19,612 nt of DNA from HyVt-560 sp964577195. Lineage in GTDB: Bacteria; Pseudomonadota; Gammaproteobacteria; UWMA-0217. Both the position numbers and the translations under genes were made by a program. Shown here one piece after another: positions 1-7,577 of the stretch; position 1 is the first letter of the stretch, and each line of letters opens with the position of its first letter. The stretch covers positions 1-19,612 of the forward strand of contig CAZNYF010000035.1 in assembly GCA_964577195.1 (NCBI GenBank), given 5' to 3'. The notes beneath the pieces were generated by a model. That model did not search any database, was not told the DNA's origin, and saw only the letters and a program-made list of their open reading frames with translations.

Positions 1-276
1 CGTGCTGAGCAGAAATATTTATGTCCATGGATGGACGGTATTTCGCAAGGAGCCAAGGCACTGCCAATTGCATCCTGCATTGCCAGCATTCCCTACTTCC
101 CTGTAGGTCATGGCGGTGCGAAGTGCTTCTATTTTCATATGACACCTTTAAGAGGTAAAATTGGTTATTTTGTGAGCTAGGTATAGCTCAATTGTGAGCG
201 TTTATCTATTCTATGCTGGTTACATCACGCAACAAACTTTTTAGACGAAAATATCCCTAACCCATTAAGGATCAAT
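1..276. other. Left-edge sequence without a recognised gene
   Basis: One plus-strand frame is open from base 1 to a TAG at 178-180 (59 codons, no start inside the window). Its translation resembles nothing I know and its composition is not convincingly coding. The stretch contains short inverted repeats, such as GTCCATGGATGGAC near 22-35 and CCTAC...GTAGG near 93-108, which suggests a dispersed structured repeat rather than a gene end. Bases 181-276 form the AT-rich leader of the downstream phosphomannomutase gene. No promoter there is strong enough to call. Confidence 0.3.
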
Positions 277-1635
277 ATGACCCAAGTACTGACCGGATTT
301 AAAGCCTACGATCTTAGAGGACGCGTACCAGAAGAGCTGAATGAAGATCTCGCCTACCAAATCGGTCTGGCTTACGCACAAGTGTTACCAGTTAAAAAAG
401 TGGTTGTGGGTTATGACATTCGCCTAACCAGTCCATCGCTGGCAGAAGCGTTAACTCACGGCTTACTGGATGCCGGCGTCGATGTGTTTGATATCGGTAT
501 GTGCGGCACCGAAGAAATCTACTTCACCACTTTTCACTACAAAATGGACGGCGGCATTATGGTCACGGCGAGCCACAATCCAGTAGAATTTAATGGCATG
601 AAATTCGTCATTGAAGGGGCTCGGCCTCTAAGTGCAGATAACGGTCTTAATGATATTCGTGATCTGATCGCGGCGGGTAACTTAAAGAAATCTGAACGCC
701 AAGGCGAATTAAAAACACTGGATTTTCGTGCCGAGTATGTCCAGCACCTGCTTGGCTACGTGGATACCAAAAACCTCAAACCACTCAAACTCGTCGTCGA
801 TGCCGGCAATGGTGGCGCAGGATTGGTTATTGATGCCATTGAATCTTTTCTACCCTTTGAATTTATCAAAATTCGCCACGAAGCAGATGGCACATTCCCT
901 CATGGCGTACCTAACCCTCTGCTGGAAGACAATCGCCAGCAAACCATAGAAGCGGTCAAAGCACATAATGCTGATTTTGGCATCGCCTGGGATGGTGATT
1001 TTGATCGCTGCTTTTTAGTCGATAGAGCCGGCAACTTTATCGAAGGATATTATCTGGTGGGTCTACTCGCCGAAGCCTTTTTGCAAAAAGAACCCGGTGC
1101 AAAGATCGTCCACGATGTCCGTCTTACCTGGAACACCATTGATATTGTCAATCAAGCCGGTGGCGATCCAATTGAATCCAAAACAGGCCACGCTTTCATA
1201 AAAGATCGCATGCGTAAGGAAGATGCCGTTTACGGCGGCGAGATGAGTGGTCATCACTACTTCCGCGATTTTGCTTATTGCGATAGCGGAATGATTCCGT
1301 GGTTACTGATCGCAGAGATGGTTAGCCTCAGCGACAAGGGGCTTGGCGAAATGGTGCGTGAGCGCATCGCAGCTTACCCCTGTAGCGGTGAAATCAACTT
1401 TAAAGTCAAAGACACACAGCAAGCTATTGAGACGATTAAAAGCCACTATCTCGATACTGCCAGCGCTTTTGATGAAACCGATGGTGCCAGTCTGGTGTTT
1501 GAGAATTTTCGCTTTAATCTCAGAGGTTCCAATACCGAGCCATTGCTTCGGCTCAATCTTGAATCACGCGGGGATATTGCCTTGATGCAGCAAGAAACCG
1601 AGAAACTCACCGATATGATTCAGTCAAATTGTTGA
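277..1635 (+). CDS. cpsG: Phosphomannomutase CpsG/ManB
   Basis: Interconverts mannose-6-phosphate and mannose-1-phosphate in the cytoplasm, supplying GDP-mannose for exopolysaccharide or LPS sugars. It is an alpha-D-phosphohexomutase with all four active-site elements: the phosphoserine loop TASHNP (97-102, Ser99), the metal loop DGDFDR (239-244), the sugar-binding segment GEMSGHHYF (321-329) and the phosphate-binding RGSNTEP (416-422). Its 452 residues match the roughly 456 of Escherichia coli CpsG, and similarity to that protein as I remember it runs end to end, closer than to bifunctional AlgC. The start is preceded by AAGGATCA. It stands alone, and a small inverted-repeat element lies 10 bases past its stop. 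Phosphoglucomutase activity as well cannot be excluded. Confidence 0.93.
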   Translation: MTQVLTGFKAYDLRGRVPEELNEDLAYQIGLAYAQVLPVKKVVVGYDIRLTSPSLAEALTHGLLDAGVDVFDIGMCGTEEIYFTTFHYKMDGGIMVTASHNPVEFNGMKFVIEGARPLSADNGLNDIRDLIAAGNLKKSERQGELKTLDFRAEYVQHLLGYVDTKNLKPLKLVVDAGNGGAGLVIDAIESFLPFEFIKIRHEADGTFPHGVPNPLLEDNRQQTIEAVKAHNADFGIAWDGDFDRCFLVDRAGNFIEGYYLVGLLAEAFLQKEPGAKIVHDVRLTWNTIDIVNQAGGDPIESKTGHAFIKDRMRKEDAVYGGEMSGHHYFRDFAYCDSGMIPWLLIAEMVSLSDKGLGEMVRERIAAYPCSGEINFKVKDTQQAIETIKSHYLDTASAFDETDGASLVFENFRFNLRGSNTEPLLRLNLESRGDIALMQQETEKLTDMIQSNC

Positions 1636-1645
1636 TTTGAGTTTA

Positions 1646-1707
1646 GGGCATCTCTGATAATAGATTGCTACAGAGGGCAGTCCGAAATAGTGCATTTCGA
1701 GACGCCC
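1646..1707. mobile_element. 62-bp inverted-repeat element, probable mini-MITE
   Basis: The left end GGGCATCTC and the inverse of the right end (GAGACGCCC) differ at one of nine bases. The element is flanked by a TTTA direct repeat at 1642-1645 and 1708-1711, which looks like a target-site duplication. The left half resembles the left arm of the 160-bp element at 12589-12748; both contain GGG(C/T)ATCTCT and AATAGTGCATTT. I read it as a deleted relative of that family. As a strong hairpin followed by TTTAATTAA just past the cpsG stop, it may also serve as a terminator. The short ends mean chance is not fully excluded. Confidence 0.5.
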
Positions 1708-1718
1708 TTTAATTAATA

Positions 1719-1735
1719 CGCGTAAAAATAACGCG
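1719..1735 (-). terminator. Weak hairpin downstream of the 116-residue gene
   Basis: CGCGT and ACGCG form a 5-bp stem around an AT-rich loop, 12 bases past the stop of the minus-strand gene at 1747. The sequence continues into ATTAATTAAA on the minus strand. The stem is short, so termination is only plausible. Confidence 0.25.
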
Positions 1736-1746
1736 AACCCAAACTG

Positions 1747-2097
1747 TCATATCTCAATGTAATAAAGCGCATCAATGTGGGACTTAACCCGGCCAATTGC
1801 TTGATCAAGCTGTGAGGAAAATTCAACGATTAAATCTGTTTGAAGCTCATCTGAAAATCTACGGGTGATAATTTCATCCAGCACATTTTGCAACGATGAG
1901 TCACCAATCATTAGCAACGAACTCATCATTCGGTTGGTTAGCTTTCTAGCATTCACCCAATCTTGCTGCTGCAATGTACGAACAATACGAAATTTGTAAT
2001 CGGCCAGTTCTTCATCCGACCTTTTGAGCAAAGAAACCATCCTGGCGGGGCCCATAATTTCGGTCAGGCGTTCCATTTTATGCTGCGCGTGGATCAT
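1747..2097 (-). CDS. Hypothetical all-helical protein, 116 residues
   Basis: I do not recognise this protein. It has no signal peptide or membrane segment, is rich in Leu, Arg, Asp and Glu, and reads as an all-helical bundle. The middle segment DWVNARKLTNRMMSSLLMIG is faintly like the helix of a histidine phosphotransfer domain (DW..AR.LAH.LKGS), but the phospho-accepting His is absent. An HPt-like role is therefore speculation. CTGAAGA precedes the ATG. It begins 22 bases after a 33-residue membrane peptide candidate on the same strand, so the two may be cotranscribed. Coding is supported mainly by length and by the ribosome-binding site. Confidence 0.6.
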   Translation of the reverse strand: MIHAQHKMERLTEIMGPARMVSLLKRSDEELADYKFRIVRTLQQQDWVNARKLTNRMMSSLLMIGDSSLQNVLDEIITRRFSDELQTDLIVEFSSQLDQAIGRVKSHIDALYYIEI

Positions 2098-2119
2098 TCT
2101 TCAGGATTGGTTCTCGATG

Positions 2120-2221
2120 TCAGTTTAGATAAATAACAAGTCCGATTAGGCACAGACCCCAAAATATGTCCGATATTTCGACCTGAAAGTTGGTGATCAG
2201 GCCAGTCTCCTTGGTTTTCAT
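2120..2221 (-). CDS. Candidate 33-residue single-pass membrane peptide
   Basis: A short frame with ATG at 2219-2221 and TGA at 2120-2122 is preceded by a strong purine-rich ribosome-binding site (AGAGGGAG, about 7 bases before the ATG). The peptide has a polar N-terminal half (MKTKETGLITNFQVEIS) and a hydrophobic C-terminal half (DIFWGLCLIGLVIYLN) long enough for one membrane helix. It lies immediately upstream of the 116-residue gene. No known family comes to mind. A chance reading frame remains possible; the ribosome-binding site and membrane-like C-terminus are the only support. Confidence 0.4.
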   Translation of the reverse strand: MKTKETGLITNFQVEISDIFWGLCLIGLVIYLN

Positions 2222-2292
2222 TCGCAAACTCCCTCTGCTAGTGTCGACGTCCGATTGAGCCAATCCAGTTTAGCCAAAAAGAGCAAATCTAA

Positions 2293-2311
2293 AATCAGGT
2301 AATCCCTGATT
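2293..2311 (-). terminator. Possible terminator of nadB
   Basis: A perfect 7-bp stem (AATCAGG/CCTGATT) with a 5-base loop lies 80 bases past the nadB stop. On the minus strand it runs on into TTAGATTT. The T tract is interrupted, so confidence is modest. Confidence 0.4.
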
Positions 2312-2390
2312 ATACGTCGTTAATAAATGCGAATTTTGAGCTGATAAACCCAACTTAGTGAAAAGTACACAAATGAAATTGATGCAGAAA

Positions 2391-4040
2391 TCAGTCCTGT
2401 CTCAATACTGTGCTTTTTCCTTCGAGAGCGGGGTCTGATTGAGGAAAATCTCGAGTGAAATGAAGTCCTCGGCTTTCTTTGCGGCTGATGGCGGACTGGA
2501 TAATGAGTTCTGCTACAAGTACCAGATTTCGGAGTTCGACCAAATCTGAGGTCACTGTGAAGTTGGCATAGTATTCGTGAATTTCTTTTTTCAGTAGTTC
2601 GACTCGGTGCTTGGCGCGTTCCAGACGTTTGGTGGTTCTCACGATCCCGACGTAGTCCCACATGAAACGCCTTAATTCATCCCAGTTGTGATTCACAACA
2701 ACTTGTTCGTCGGAGTCTGTGACCTGGCTGGCATCCCAGGGGTCGATAGGCACTAGCACTGTTTTTTCTTTGAGCCGCGGGATAATGTCCTCGGCAGCAG
2801 CTTTAGCAAAAACAATGCACTCCAGCAGGGAGTTACTCGCCATTCGATTGGCGCCATGTAAACCAGTACAGGCAACCTCACCTACCGCATACAAGCCCTC
2901 AAGATCCGTTCTCGCTCGCAAATCGGTCACTACCCCGCCACTGGTATAATGAGCTGCAGGCACCACTGGCAGCGGCTCTTTGGTCATATCAAACCCAAAC
3001 TCCAGACAGCGGGCATGCACAGTGGGGAAATGTTGTTGAATAAACTCTGCAGATTTATCGCTGATATCGAGATAGATATTATCAATACCGAGACGTTTCA
3101 TTTCATGATCAATGGCTCTAGCAACAATATCTCTCGGCGCTAACTCAGCTCTTTTGTCAAAATGCGGCATAAATTGTTCACCATCGGGCAGCAGTAGCTT
3201 GCCGCCCTCGCCTCGCACAGCTTCGGTGATGAGAAAAGACTTCGCCTGCGGATGATACAAGCAGGTTGGATGAAACTGCATGAATTCCATATTTGAAATA
3301 CGGCAACCAGCACGCCAGGCCATCGCAATACCATCCCCTGTAGAAATATCCGGATTGGAGGTGTAGAGATAGACCTTGCTAGCGCCACCGCTTGCCAAAA
3401 TGACAAAACGCGCACGAAAAGCCTCGACCTGACGGGTCTCCCTATCCAGCACGTAGGCACCGATACATTGCTTGCTCATCTCGCCGGTAGAGTCCTCCTT
3501 ACCGGCAGTGATTAAATCAATAGCAACATGACCTTCATACAGGGATATTCCAGGATTTTTGCGCGCCTGGTCAACCAGCGTCGTCTCGATGGCTTTACCG
3601 GTCGAATCATGCGCGTGGGCCACCCTTCGATGGCTATGCCCGCCTTCTCTCGTCAAATGCAATCCCAGATCATTGGTGGAATCTTCATCAATACCCTGAA
3701 CTTCCGTTTGCTGGCTAAACTCAACCCCGATATCTCGCAACCATTCCACCGCACTGCGACCATTTTCGACCGTAAAGCGCACCGCATCAGGATCACAAAG
3801 CCCCGCACCGGCATCTAGCGTATCTTCAATATGCGATTCAATACTGTCACATTCTGCCAGCACTGCAGAGATGCCACCTTGTGCGTAGTAGGTGCTACCC
3901 TGCTCTATTTCAACCTTGCTGAGTACCGCCACCCGGCAACAACTTGCCAGCTTGAGTGCCAGCGTCAACCCAGCAGCGCCGCTACCGATGATGAGAACAT
4001 CGTGATCGATTTCATGTTTGATTTGTCGCGGACTAGTCAT
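2391..4040 (-). CDS. nadB: L-aspartate oxidase NadB
   Basis: FAD-dependent oxidation of L-aspartate to iminoaspartate, the first step of de novo NAD synthesis, in the cytoplasm; NadA is the usual partner. At 549 residues it is near the 540 of E. coli NadB. The N-terminal dinucleotide-binding GSGAAG (19-24) lies in VLIIGSGAAGLTLALKLA. Other signatures of the succinate dehydrogenase/fumarate reductase/NadB flavoprotein group follow: HSHRRVAHAHDSTG (135-148), MEFMQFHPTCLY (251-262), EAVRGEGG (273-280), APRDIVARAI (301-310, with the conserved Arg), HYTSGGV (364-370) and ANRMASNSLLE (397-407). The C-terminal helical domain is complete. It is divergent from rpoE, the usual gammaproteobacterial arrangement. 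Confidence 0.97.
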   Translation of the reverse strand: MTSPRQIKHEIDHDVLIIGSGAAGLTLALKLASCCRVAVLSKVEIEQGSTYYAQGGISAVLAECDSIESHIEDTLDAGAGLCDPDAVRFTVENGRSAVEWLRDIGVEFSQQTEVQGIDEDSTNDLGLHLTREGGHSHRRVAHAHDSTGKAIETTLVDQARKNPGISLYEGHVAIDLITAGKEDSTGEMSKQCIGAYVLDRETRQVEAFRARFVILASGGASKVYLYTSNPDISTGDGIAMAWRAGCRISNMEFMQFHPTCLYHPQAKSFLITEAVRGEGGKLLLPDGEQFMPHFDKRAELAPRDIVARAIDHEMKRLGIDNIYLDISDKSAEFIQQHFPTVHARCLEFGFDMTKEPLPVVPAAHYTSGGVVTDLRARTDLEGLYAVGEVACTGLHGANRMASNSLLECIVFAKAAAEDIIPRLKEKTVLVPIDPWDASQVTDSDEQVVVNHNWDELRRFMWDYVGIVRTTKRLERAKHRVELLKKEIHEYYANFTVTSDLVELRNLVLVAELIIQSAISRKESRGLHFTRDFPQSDPALEGKSTVLRQD

Positions 4041-4257
4041 TTCGTCGGGTATATTGTCATAATCGTGTCAAGCACATCGAGGAAGGTTTCTTACTTAACG
4101 GTAAACATTCATTCCACGAGCGGTAAATAACCCATGGAAAACTGTGTTTCAACTTATCGGTAACCGGCAACTTACGACGACTGCCAACTAGCGCCAAGTT
4201 GAGCCACAGTAAAAACAAATACGGAATTAAAACCATAAAATTATCCGGAATAGTCCA

Positions 4258-4845
4258 GTGAACAAAAACTCAGGCGTAGACAAGACAGACCAGGAACTAG
4301 TGAAACTCGTACAGGCAGGTGATAAATCAGCCTTCGACTTACTGGTTAAAAAGTATCAAAACAAGATTATCAATCTTGTGAGCCGCTATGTAAAAGACCC
4401 TAATATCGCTCGTGATGTCACTCAGGAGGCATTCGTTAAAGCTTATCGGGGTCTGGCGAGTTTTCGCGGTGACAGTGCGTTTTACACCTGGATGTACCGA
4501 ATCGCAATCAATACCGCTAAAAATCATCTGGTAGCCACCAATCGTCGACAACCTAACATGGAAATTGATGCCGCCGATGCAGAGCAATACGCTGAATTCG
4601 AAACCTTAAGAGAAACCGCCACACCAGAACGGGTACTACTCAGCGAAGAAATCAAGACCACTGTGATTCAAACCATTGGCGCTTTACCTGATGATCTGAA
4701 AACTGCCATTACATTGCGTGAACTGGAAGGCATGAGTTATGACGCCATTGCAGATGCAATGGATTGTCCAATTGGTACGGTTCGATCAAGAATCTTTCGT
4801 GCCAGGGAAGCGATCGACAAAGTTCTGTCCCCCTTACTCTCGTGA
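4258..4845 (+). CDS. rpoE: RNA polymerase sigma-E factor RpoE/AlgU
   Basis: Extracytoplasmic-function sigma factor directing transcription of envelope-stress genes. Region 2 is recognisable in ARDVTQEAFVKAYRGLASFRGDSAFYTWMYRIAINTAKNH. Region 4 is LPDDLKTAITLRELEGMSYDAIADAMDCPIGTVRSRIFRAREAI, a helix-turn-helix that binds the -35 element. Its 195 residues match the family. The start is GTG with only a weak upstream CCGGAA. The gene is divergent from nadB and heads the cluster with its own anti-sigma factor. The 217-base nadB-rpoE gap holds repeated CGGTAA motifs and a CAACTT that could be part of an autoregulatory sigma-E promoter, but I see no convincing partner -10. Confidence 0.97.
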   Translation: MNKNSGVDKTDQELVKLVQAGDKSAFDLLVKKYQNKIINLVSRYVKDPNIARDVTQEAFVKAYRGLASFRGDSAFYTWMYRIAINTAKNHLVATNRRQPNMEIDAADAEQYAEFETLRETATPERVLLSEEIKTTVIQTIGALPDDLKTAITLRELEGMSYDAIADAMDCPIGTVRSRIFRAREAIDKVLSPLLS

Positions 4846-5205
4846 TTGGCTAACTGACTTTGATCAAAACCTCGTTTCAAGACTAAGGGGTGATTGGATA
4901 AAGTTATTTGGGACAAATGGCTGAAATCGAGAAAAATTCTCATTATCAGCGAAATCGCGGCTTTTGGCTAAAATACCCTCTAATGGATGGCCATTGCGCC
5001 AGACTAACGGGGAGATCACATAGTATCTTATTGATTTATATATCTAAATTCACTCTATGCAGAAATCTTGTATAGTACTCACTCGGCAACAGAGCCTTGC
5101 GGATTGACTTCATCATTTGTCAATGGTTCACAGATTTCTATCTAAACGTGAACTAAATTTATATTCGGTTGCCTGAGTAAATATATTAGATATAGTGAAG
5201 GAAAC
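4846..5205. other. 360-base rpoE-rseA intergenic region
   Basis: AT-rich, with no supportable reading frame. It contains a small hairpin (GAGAA/TTCTC near 4930-4942) without a T tract, and a possible promoter close to rseA. In E. coli and Pseudomonas the anti-sigma gene follows the sigma gene almost directly, so this spacer is unusually long. Confidence 0.6.
5117..5144 (+). promoter_or_regulatory. Candidate promoter for rseA
   Basis: TTGTCA (5117-5122) and TATCTA (5139-5144) are separated by 16 bases and lie about 60 bases before the rseA start. The -35 matches consensus at five of six positions and the -10 is weaker. The call rests on sequence only. Confidence 0.3.
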
Positions 5206-5808
5206 ATGAATATACCTATTGATGAACGGATCTCTGCACTCGTTGACGGCGAGTCTGGTGAATTCGAAACACGCAGACTAACTGCAGAAGTGCTTTCCAA
5301 TGAGTCTCTTAAGGATCGCTGGAGCCATTATCATCTCATTGGCGATGCCCTGCGTGATGAACTGCCCATCCGTGTAGAACCCAATTTTTCTGCGAGTGTG
5401 ATGGCATTGATCAACGAGGATATGCCAGGTTACGACCAATCACTGGTACGGAAACAATCACGCTGGCTCAAGCCGGTCACCGGATTTGCAATTGCCGCAT
5501 CTGTCGCGGCGGTCTCAATTCTGGTGATGCAATCATTAACTTCACCCGGTAGCGTTAAACCTCAAATGGAGGTTGCAACCTCTCCCGGGATCAACACTCA
5601 GCCCGCACCAAAAGCAACACCCGTCGCTGTGGTTAATTCAACCACATTCGAAGAGGCTAAACCTGCTGCCAACAATGAGTTCAAAACACTGGAAGCTAAA
5701 ATAGTGGATTCCAGAATGAACAGCTATCTGGCAACTCACGCAGAGTACACAACGCAACCATTACTGATGCCTCAAGTACGAGTGGTGGGCTTCGAACAGA
5801 GCAACTAA
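5206..5808 (+). CDS. rseA: Anti-sigma-E factor RseA/MucA
   Basis: Inner-membrane protein that holds RpoE inactive at the cytoplasmic face until regulated proteolysis releases it. The N-terminal sigma-binding domain is recognisable (ISALVDGESGEFETRRL... RWSHYHLIGDALRDELP, about 9-54). A single membrane helix follows at about 88-110 (PVTGFAIAASVAAVSILVMQ), then a periplasmic domain. The C-terminal stretch YLATHAEYTTQPLLMPQVRVVGFE resembles the MucA tail. GAAGGAAAC precedes the ATG. Its 200 residues match MucA/RseA. It is separated from rpoE by 360 bases, so it may have extra transcriptional input. Confidence 0.92.
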   Translation: MNIPIDERISALVDGESGEFETRRLTAEVLSNESLKDRWSHYHLIGDALRDELPIRVEPNFSASVMALINEDMPGYDQSLVRKQSRWLKPVTGFAIAASVAAVSILVMQSLTSPGSVKPQMEVATSPGINTQPAPKATPVAVVNSTTFEEAKPAANNEFKTLEAKIVDSRMNSYLATHAEYTTQPLLMPQVRVVGFEQSN

Positions 5809-5892
5809 CCAAACATTGTTGATGATGAGCAAGCTACACAAGCTCGTTGATCACATCACCTCCAAAGTGTCTTAACCTAACGTTAATAATAT

Positions 5893-6882
5893 ATGAAAAT
5901 TTCACTTGGACTAGTTATTGCTGGGTTACTTTGTCTTTCCCCTGCTGGTGCGGAAGAACCTGCCGATGCGGAAGAGTCAATCAAGCACTGGCTAGAAAAA
6001 ATGACCACAGCGGAACAGTTCCTTAACTACGAAGGGACGTTTATCTATATCAATGGCGCTAAGGTTGAAACCATGCAAATTGTGCATGGATTTGATAAAA
6101 AAGGAGAAAGACAGCGAATCACTTCTCTTACTGGCCTGTCAAAAGAAATTGTTCGTGATGAGCAACATGTGTTTTCAGTCTTCCCCGAGCAGCGCCAGGT
6201 TCTGATCGAGCCTCGCAACAAACGCTCTGATCCAAGCGCCTTCCTGAAGAGTGCGGACGGCGACAACCCTTACTACGAGTTTGAGATTAAGGGTGATGAA
6301 CGTATTGCTGATTATGGCTGCAAAACCATTGCCATCTACCCAAAAGATCAATATCGATTTGGCTACCGACTTTGCCTCGAAGACAAAACTGGCTTGCTGC
6401 TAAAGTTACAGACGCTCGATAAATCCGGACAACCCCAGGAACAACTGATTTTTACCAATCTCAAGTTACCAGAAAAAATCCTCACCGAAGACTTGCAAAC
6501 AACGATGCACGAAGAAGGCTTTAAACTGCTGCAATCCGGAGATATTCTGGGGAAAACCATCACAGTGACGCCGGACAAAACCTGGAATTTCTCCCAGCTA
6601 CCACCCGGGTTTCAGATCAAGCACAACGAAATGCGGCAACTCGCCACCAGCAAATTACCGGTGCAGCATATTTTGCTCGAAGATGGGCTGGCAACTATTT
6701 CAGTCTTCATAGCCCAGTATGAACCAGGAGAACGATACTCCGAGGGCGTTTCTGGTACCGGTGCACTCAACGCCGTTTCGCGCCTGCAAGATGGGTTCAT
6801 CATTACGGTTATTGGCGAAGTACCCAGCAATACCGTTAAACTGGTATCTCGTTCACTCGTTAAAGACAACACCATTCAGTGA
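5893..6882 (+). CDS. rseB: Periplasmic sigma-E regulator RseB/MucB
   Basis: Periplasmic protein that binds the RseA periplasmic domain and protects it from DegS cleavage until mislocalised LPS or lipids displace it. A signal peptide is clear (MKISLGLVIAGLLCLSPAGA, cleavage near 20). The MucB/RseB N-terminal domain starts with WLEKMTTAEQFLNYEGTFIYI, and a C-terminal domain with PPGFQI, LEDGLATISVFI and GALNAVSRLQDGFIITVIGEVP follows. At 329 residues it is normal for the family. The gene lies 84 bases after rseA and overlaps rseC by four bases, which suggests coupled translation. Confidence 0.94.
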   Translation: MKISLGLVIAGLLCLSPAGAEEPADAEESIKHWLEKMTTAEQFLNYEGTFIYINGAKVETMQIVHGFDKKGERQRITSLTGLSKEIVRDEQHVFSVFPEQRQVLIEPRNKRSDPSAFLKSADGDNPYYEFEIKGDERIADYGCKTIAIYPKDQYRFGYRLCLEDKTGLLLKLQTLDKSGQPQEQLIFTNLKLPEKILTEDLQTTMHEEGFKLLQSGDILGKTITVTPDKTWNFSQLPPGFQIKHNEMRQLATSKLPVQHILLEDGLATISVFIAQYEPGERYSEGVSGTGALNAVSRLQDGFIITVIGEVPSNTVKLVSRSLVKDNTIQ

Positions 6883-7361
6883 TAGAAGAGCAAGTTACCG
6901 TAACCAAAACCCAGGGCGAATTCGCCTGGGTAAAAACTGCCGAGGGTAAGACAGGTTGCTCTTCTTGTGCGTCATCCGGCAGCTGCGGAGTCTCACTGCT
7001 GTCAGGTCTATGGAAGAATCGCGCCGAGGTCAGCTTTAAAGTCCTCAATCAGATCGGCGCTAAAACCGGCGATGTCGCCATCCTTGCCATCCCCGAAGCA
7101 ACCTTTATCAAAGGCGCTATCGCACTCTATCTGTTGCCGCTGGGATCACTGCTCGGATTTTCTATTGCAGCAAAACTACTTTTAAACCCACTGACTGATC
7201 TGCCCATCATCGCAGCTGGTCTCTTTGGCCTGGTTGCCAGCCTGTTCTGGTTGAGAATTCGGCACAATACACCTACTGAACAGTCCTTACCGGTGATAAA
7301 CCGAATCATTCCGGCTTCGCATCAATCAATGCAGTTACTCACGGAAAAAGTACCTCTTTGA
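6879..7361 (+). CDS. rseC: RseC/MucC family membrane protein
   Basis: Inner-membrane positive regulator of the sigma-E response; the family is also linked to thiamine and redox (Rsx/Rnf) functions. It starts at GTG within the rseB stop (GTGA overlap). The N-terminal domain has the RseC cysteine cluster (Cys27, Cys30, Cys36 in GCSSCASSGSCG). Two membrane helices follow at about 78-100 and 107-127. The 160-residue length is typical. No mucD/degP follows; the next gene is convergent, ending 27 bases away. Confidence 0.9.
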   Translation: MIEEQVTVTKTQGEFAWVKTAEGKTGCSSCASSGSCGVSLLSGLWKNRAEVSFKVLNQIGAKTGDVAILAIPEATFIKGAIALYLLPLGSLLGFSIAAKLLLNPLTDLPIIAAGLFGLVASLFWLRIRHNTPTEQSLPVINRIIPASHQSMQLLTEKVPL

Positions 7362-7388
7362 ATCAGTTGGATACAAATGTCGCAACAC

Positions 7389-7577
7389 TTAGCGATATTG
7401 ATCAACCTCTTCAGAAGTGAGTGCACGCGCTTCTTCTTCCAGCATCACGGGAATATCTTCTCGAATGGGGTACGCCAGACGAGCAGAACAAGAGATGAGC
7501 TCTCGGGATTTTTTGTCATAGACCAGCGGCCCCTTGGTAACGGGGCACACCAGAATATCAAGTAGTTTACTGTCCAT
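7389..7577 (-). CDS. ycaR: Trm112-like/YcaR family small protein
   Basis: A 62-residue zinc-ribbon-like protein of the YcaR/UPF0434 family, recognised from MDSKLLDILVCPVTKGPLVY and the C-terminal LAYPIREDIPVMLEEEAR. The first CxxC of classical members is reduced here to CPVT, leaving Cys11 and Cys31, so zinc binding is doubtful. It overlaps the end of lpxK by 11 bases and is the last gene of the block. In many gammaproteobacteria kdsB follows; here the next gene is the convergent rseC. Confidence 0.9.
   Translation of the reverse strand: MDSKLLDILVCPVTKGPLVYDKKSRELISCSARLAYPIREDIPVMLEEEARALTSEEVDQYR

Noticed and set aside
4041..4257. Autoregulatory sigma-E promoter upstream of rpoE
   Set aside because: CAACTT motifs are present, but no TCTGA- or TCAAA-like -10 lies at the right spacing.
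4737..4943. Overlapping minus-strand frames across rpoE and other genes
   Set aside because: They lie opposite well-identified genes, lack ribosome-binding sites and match no family.
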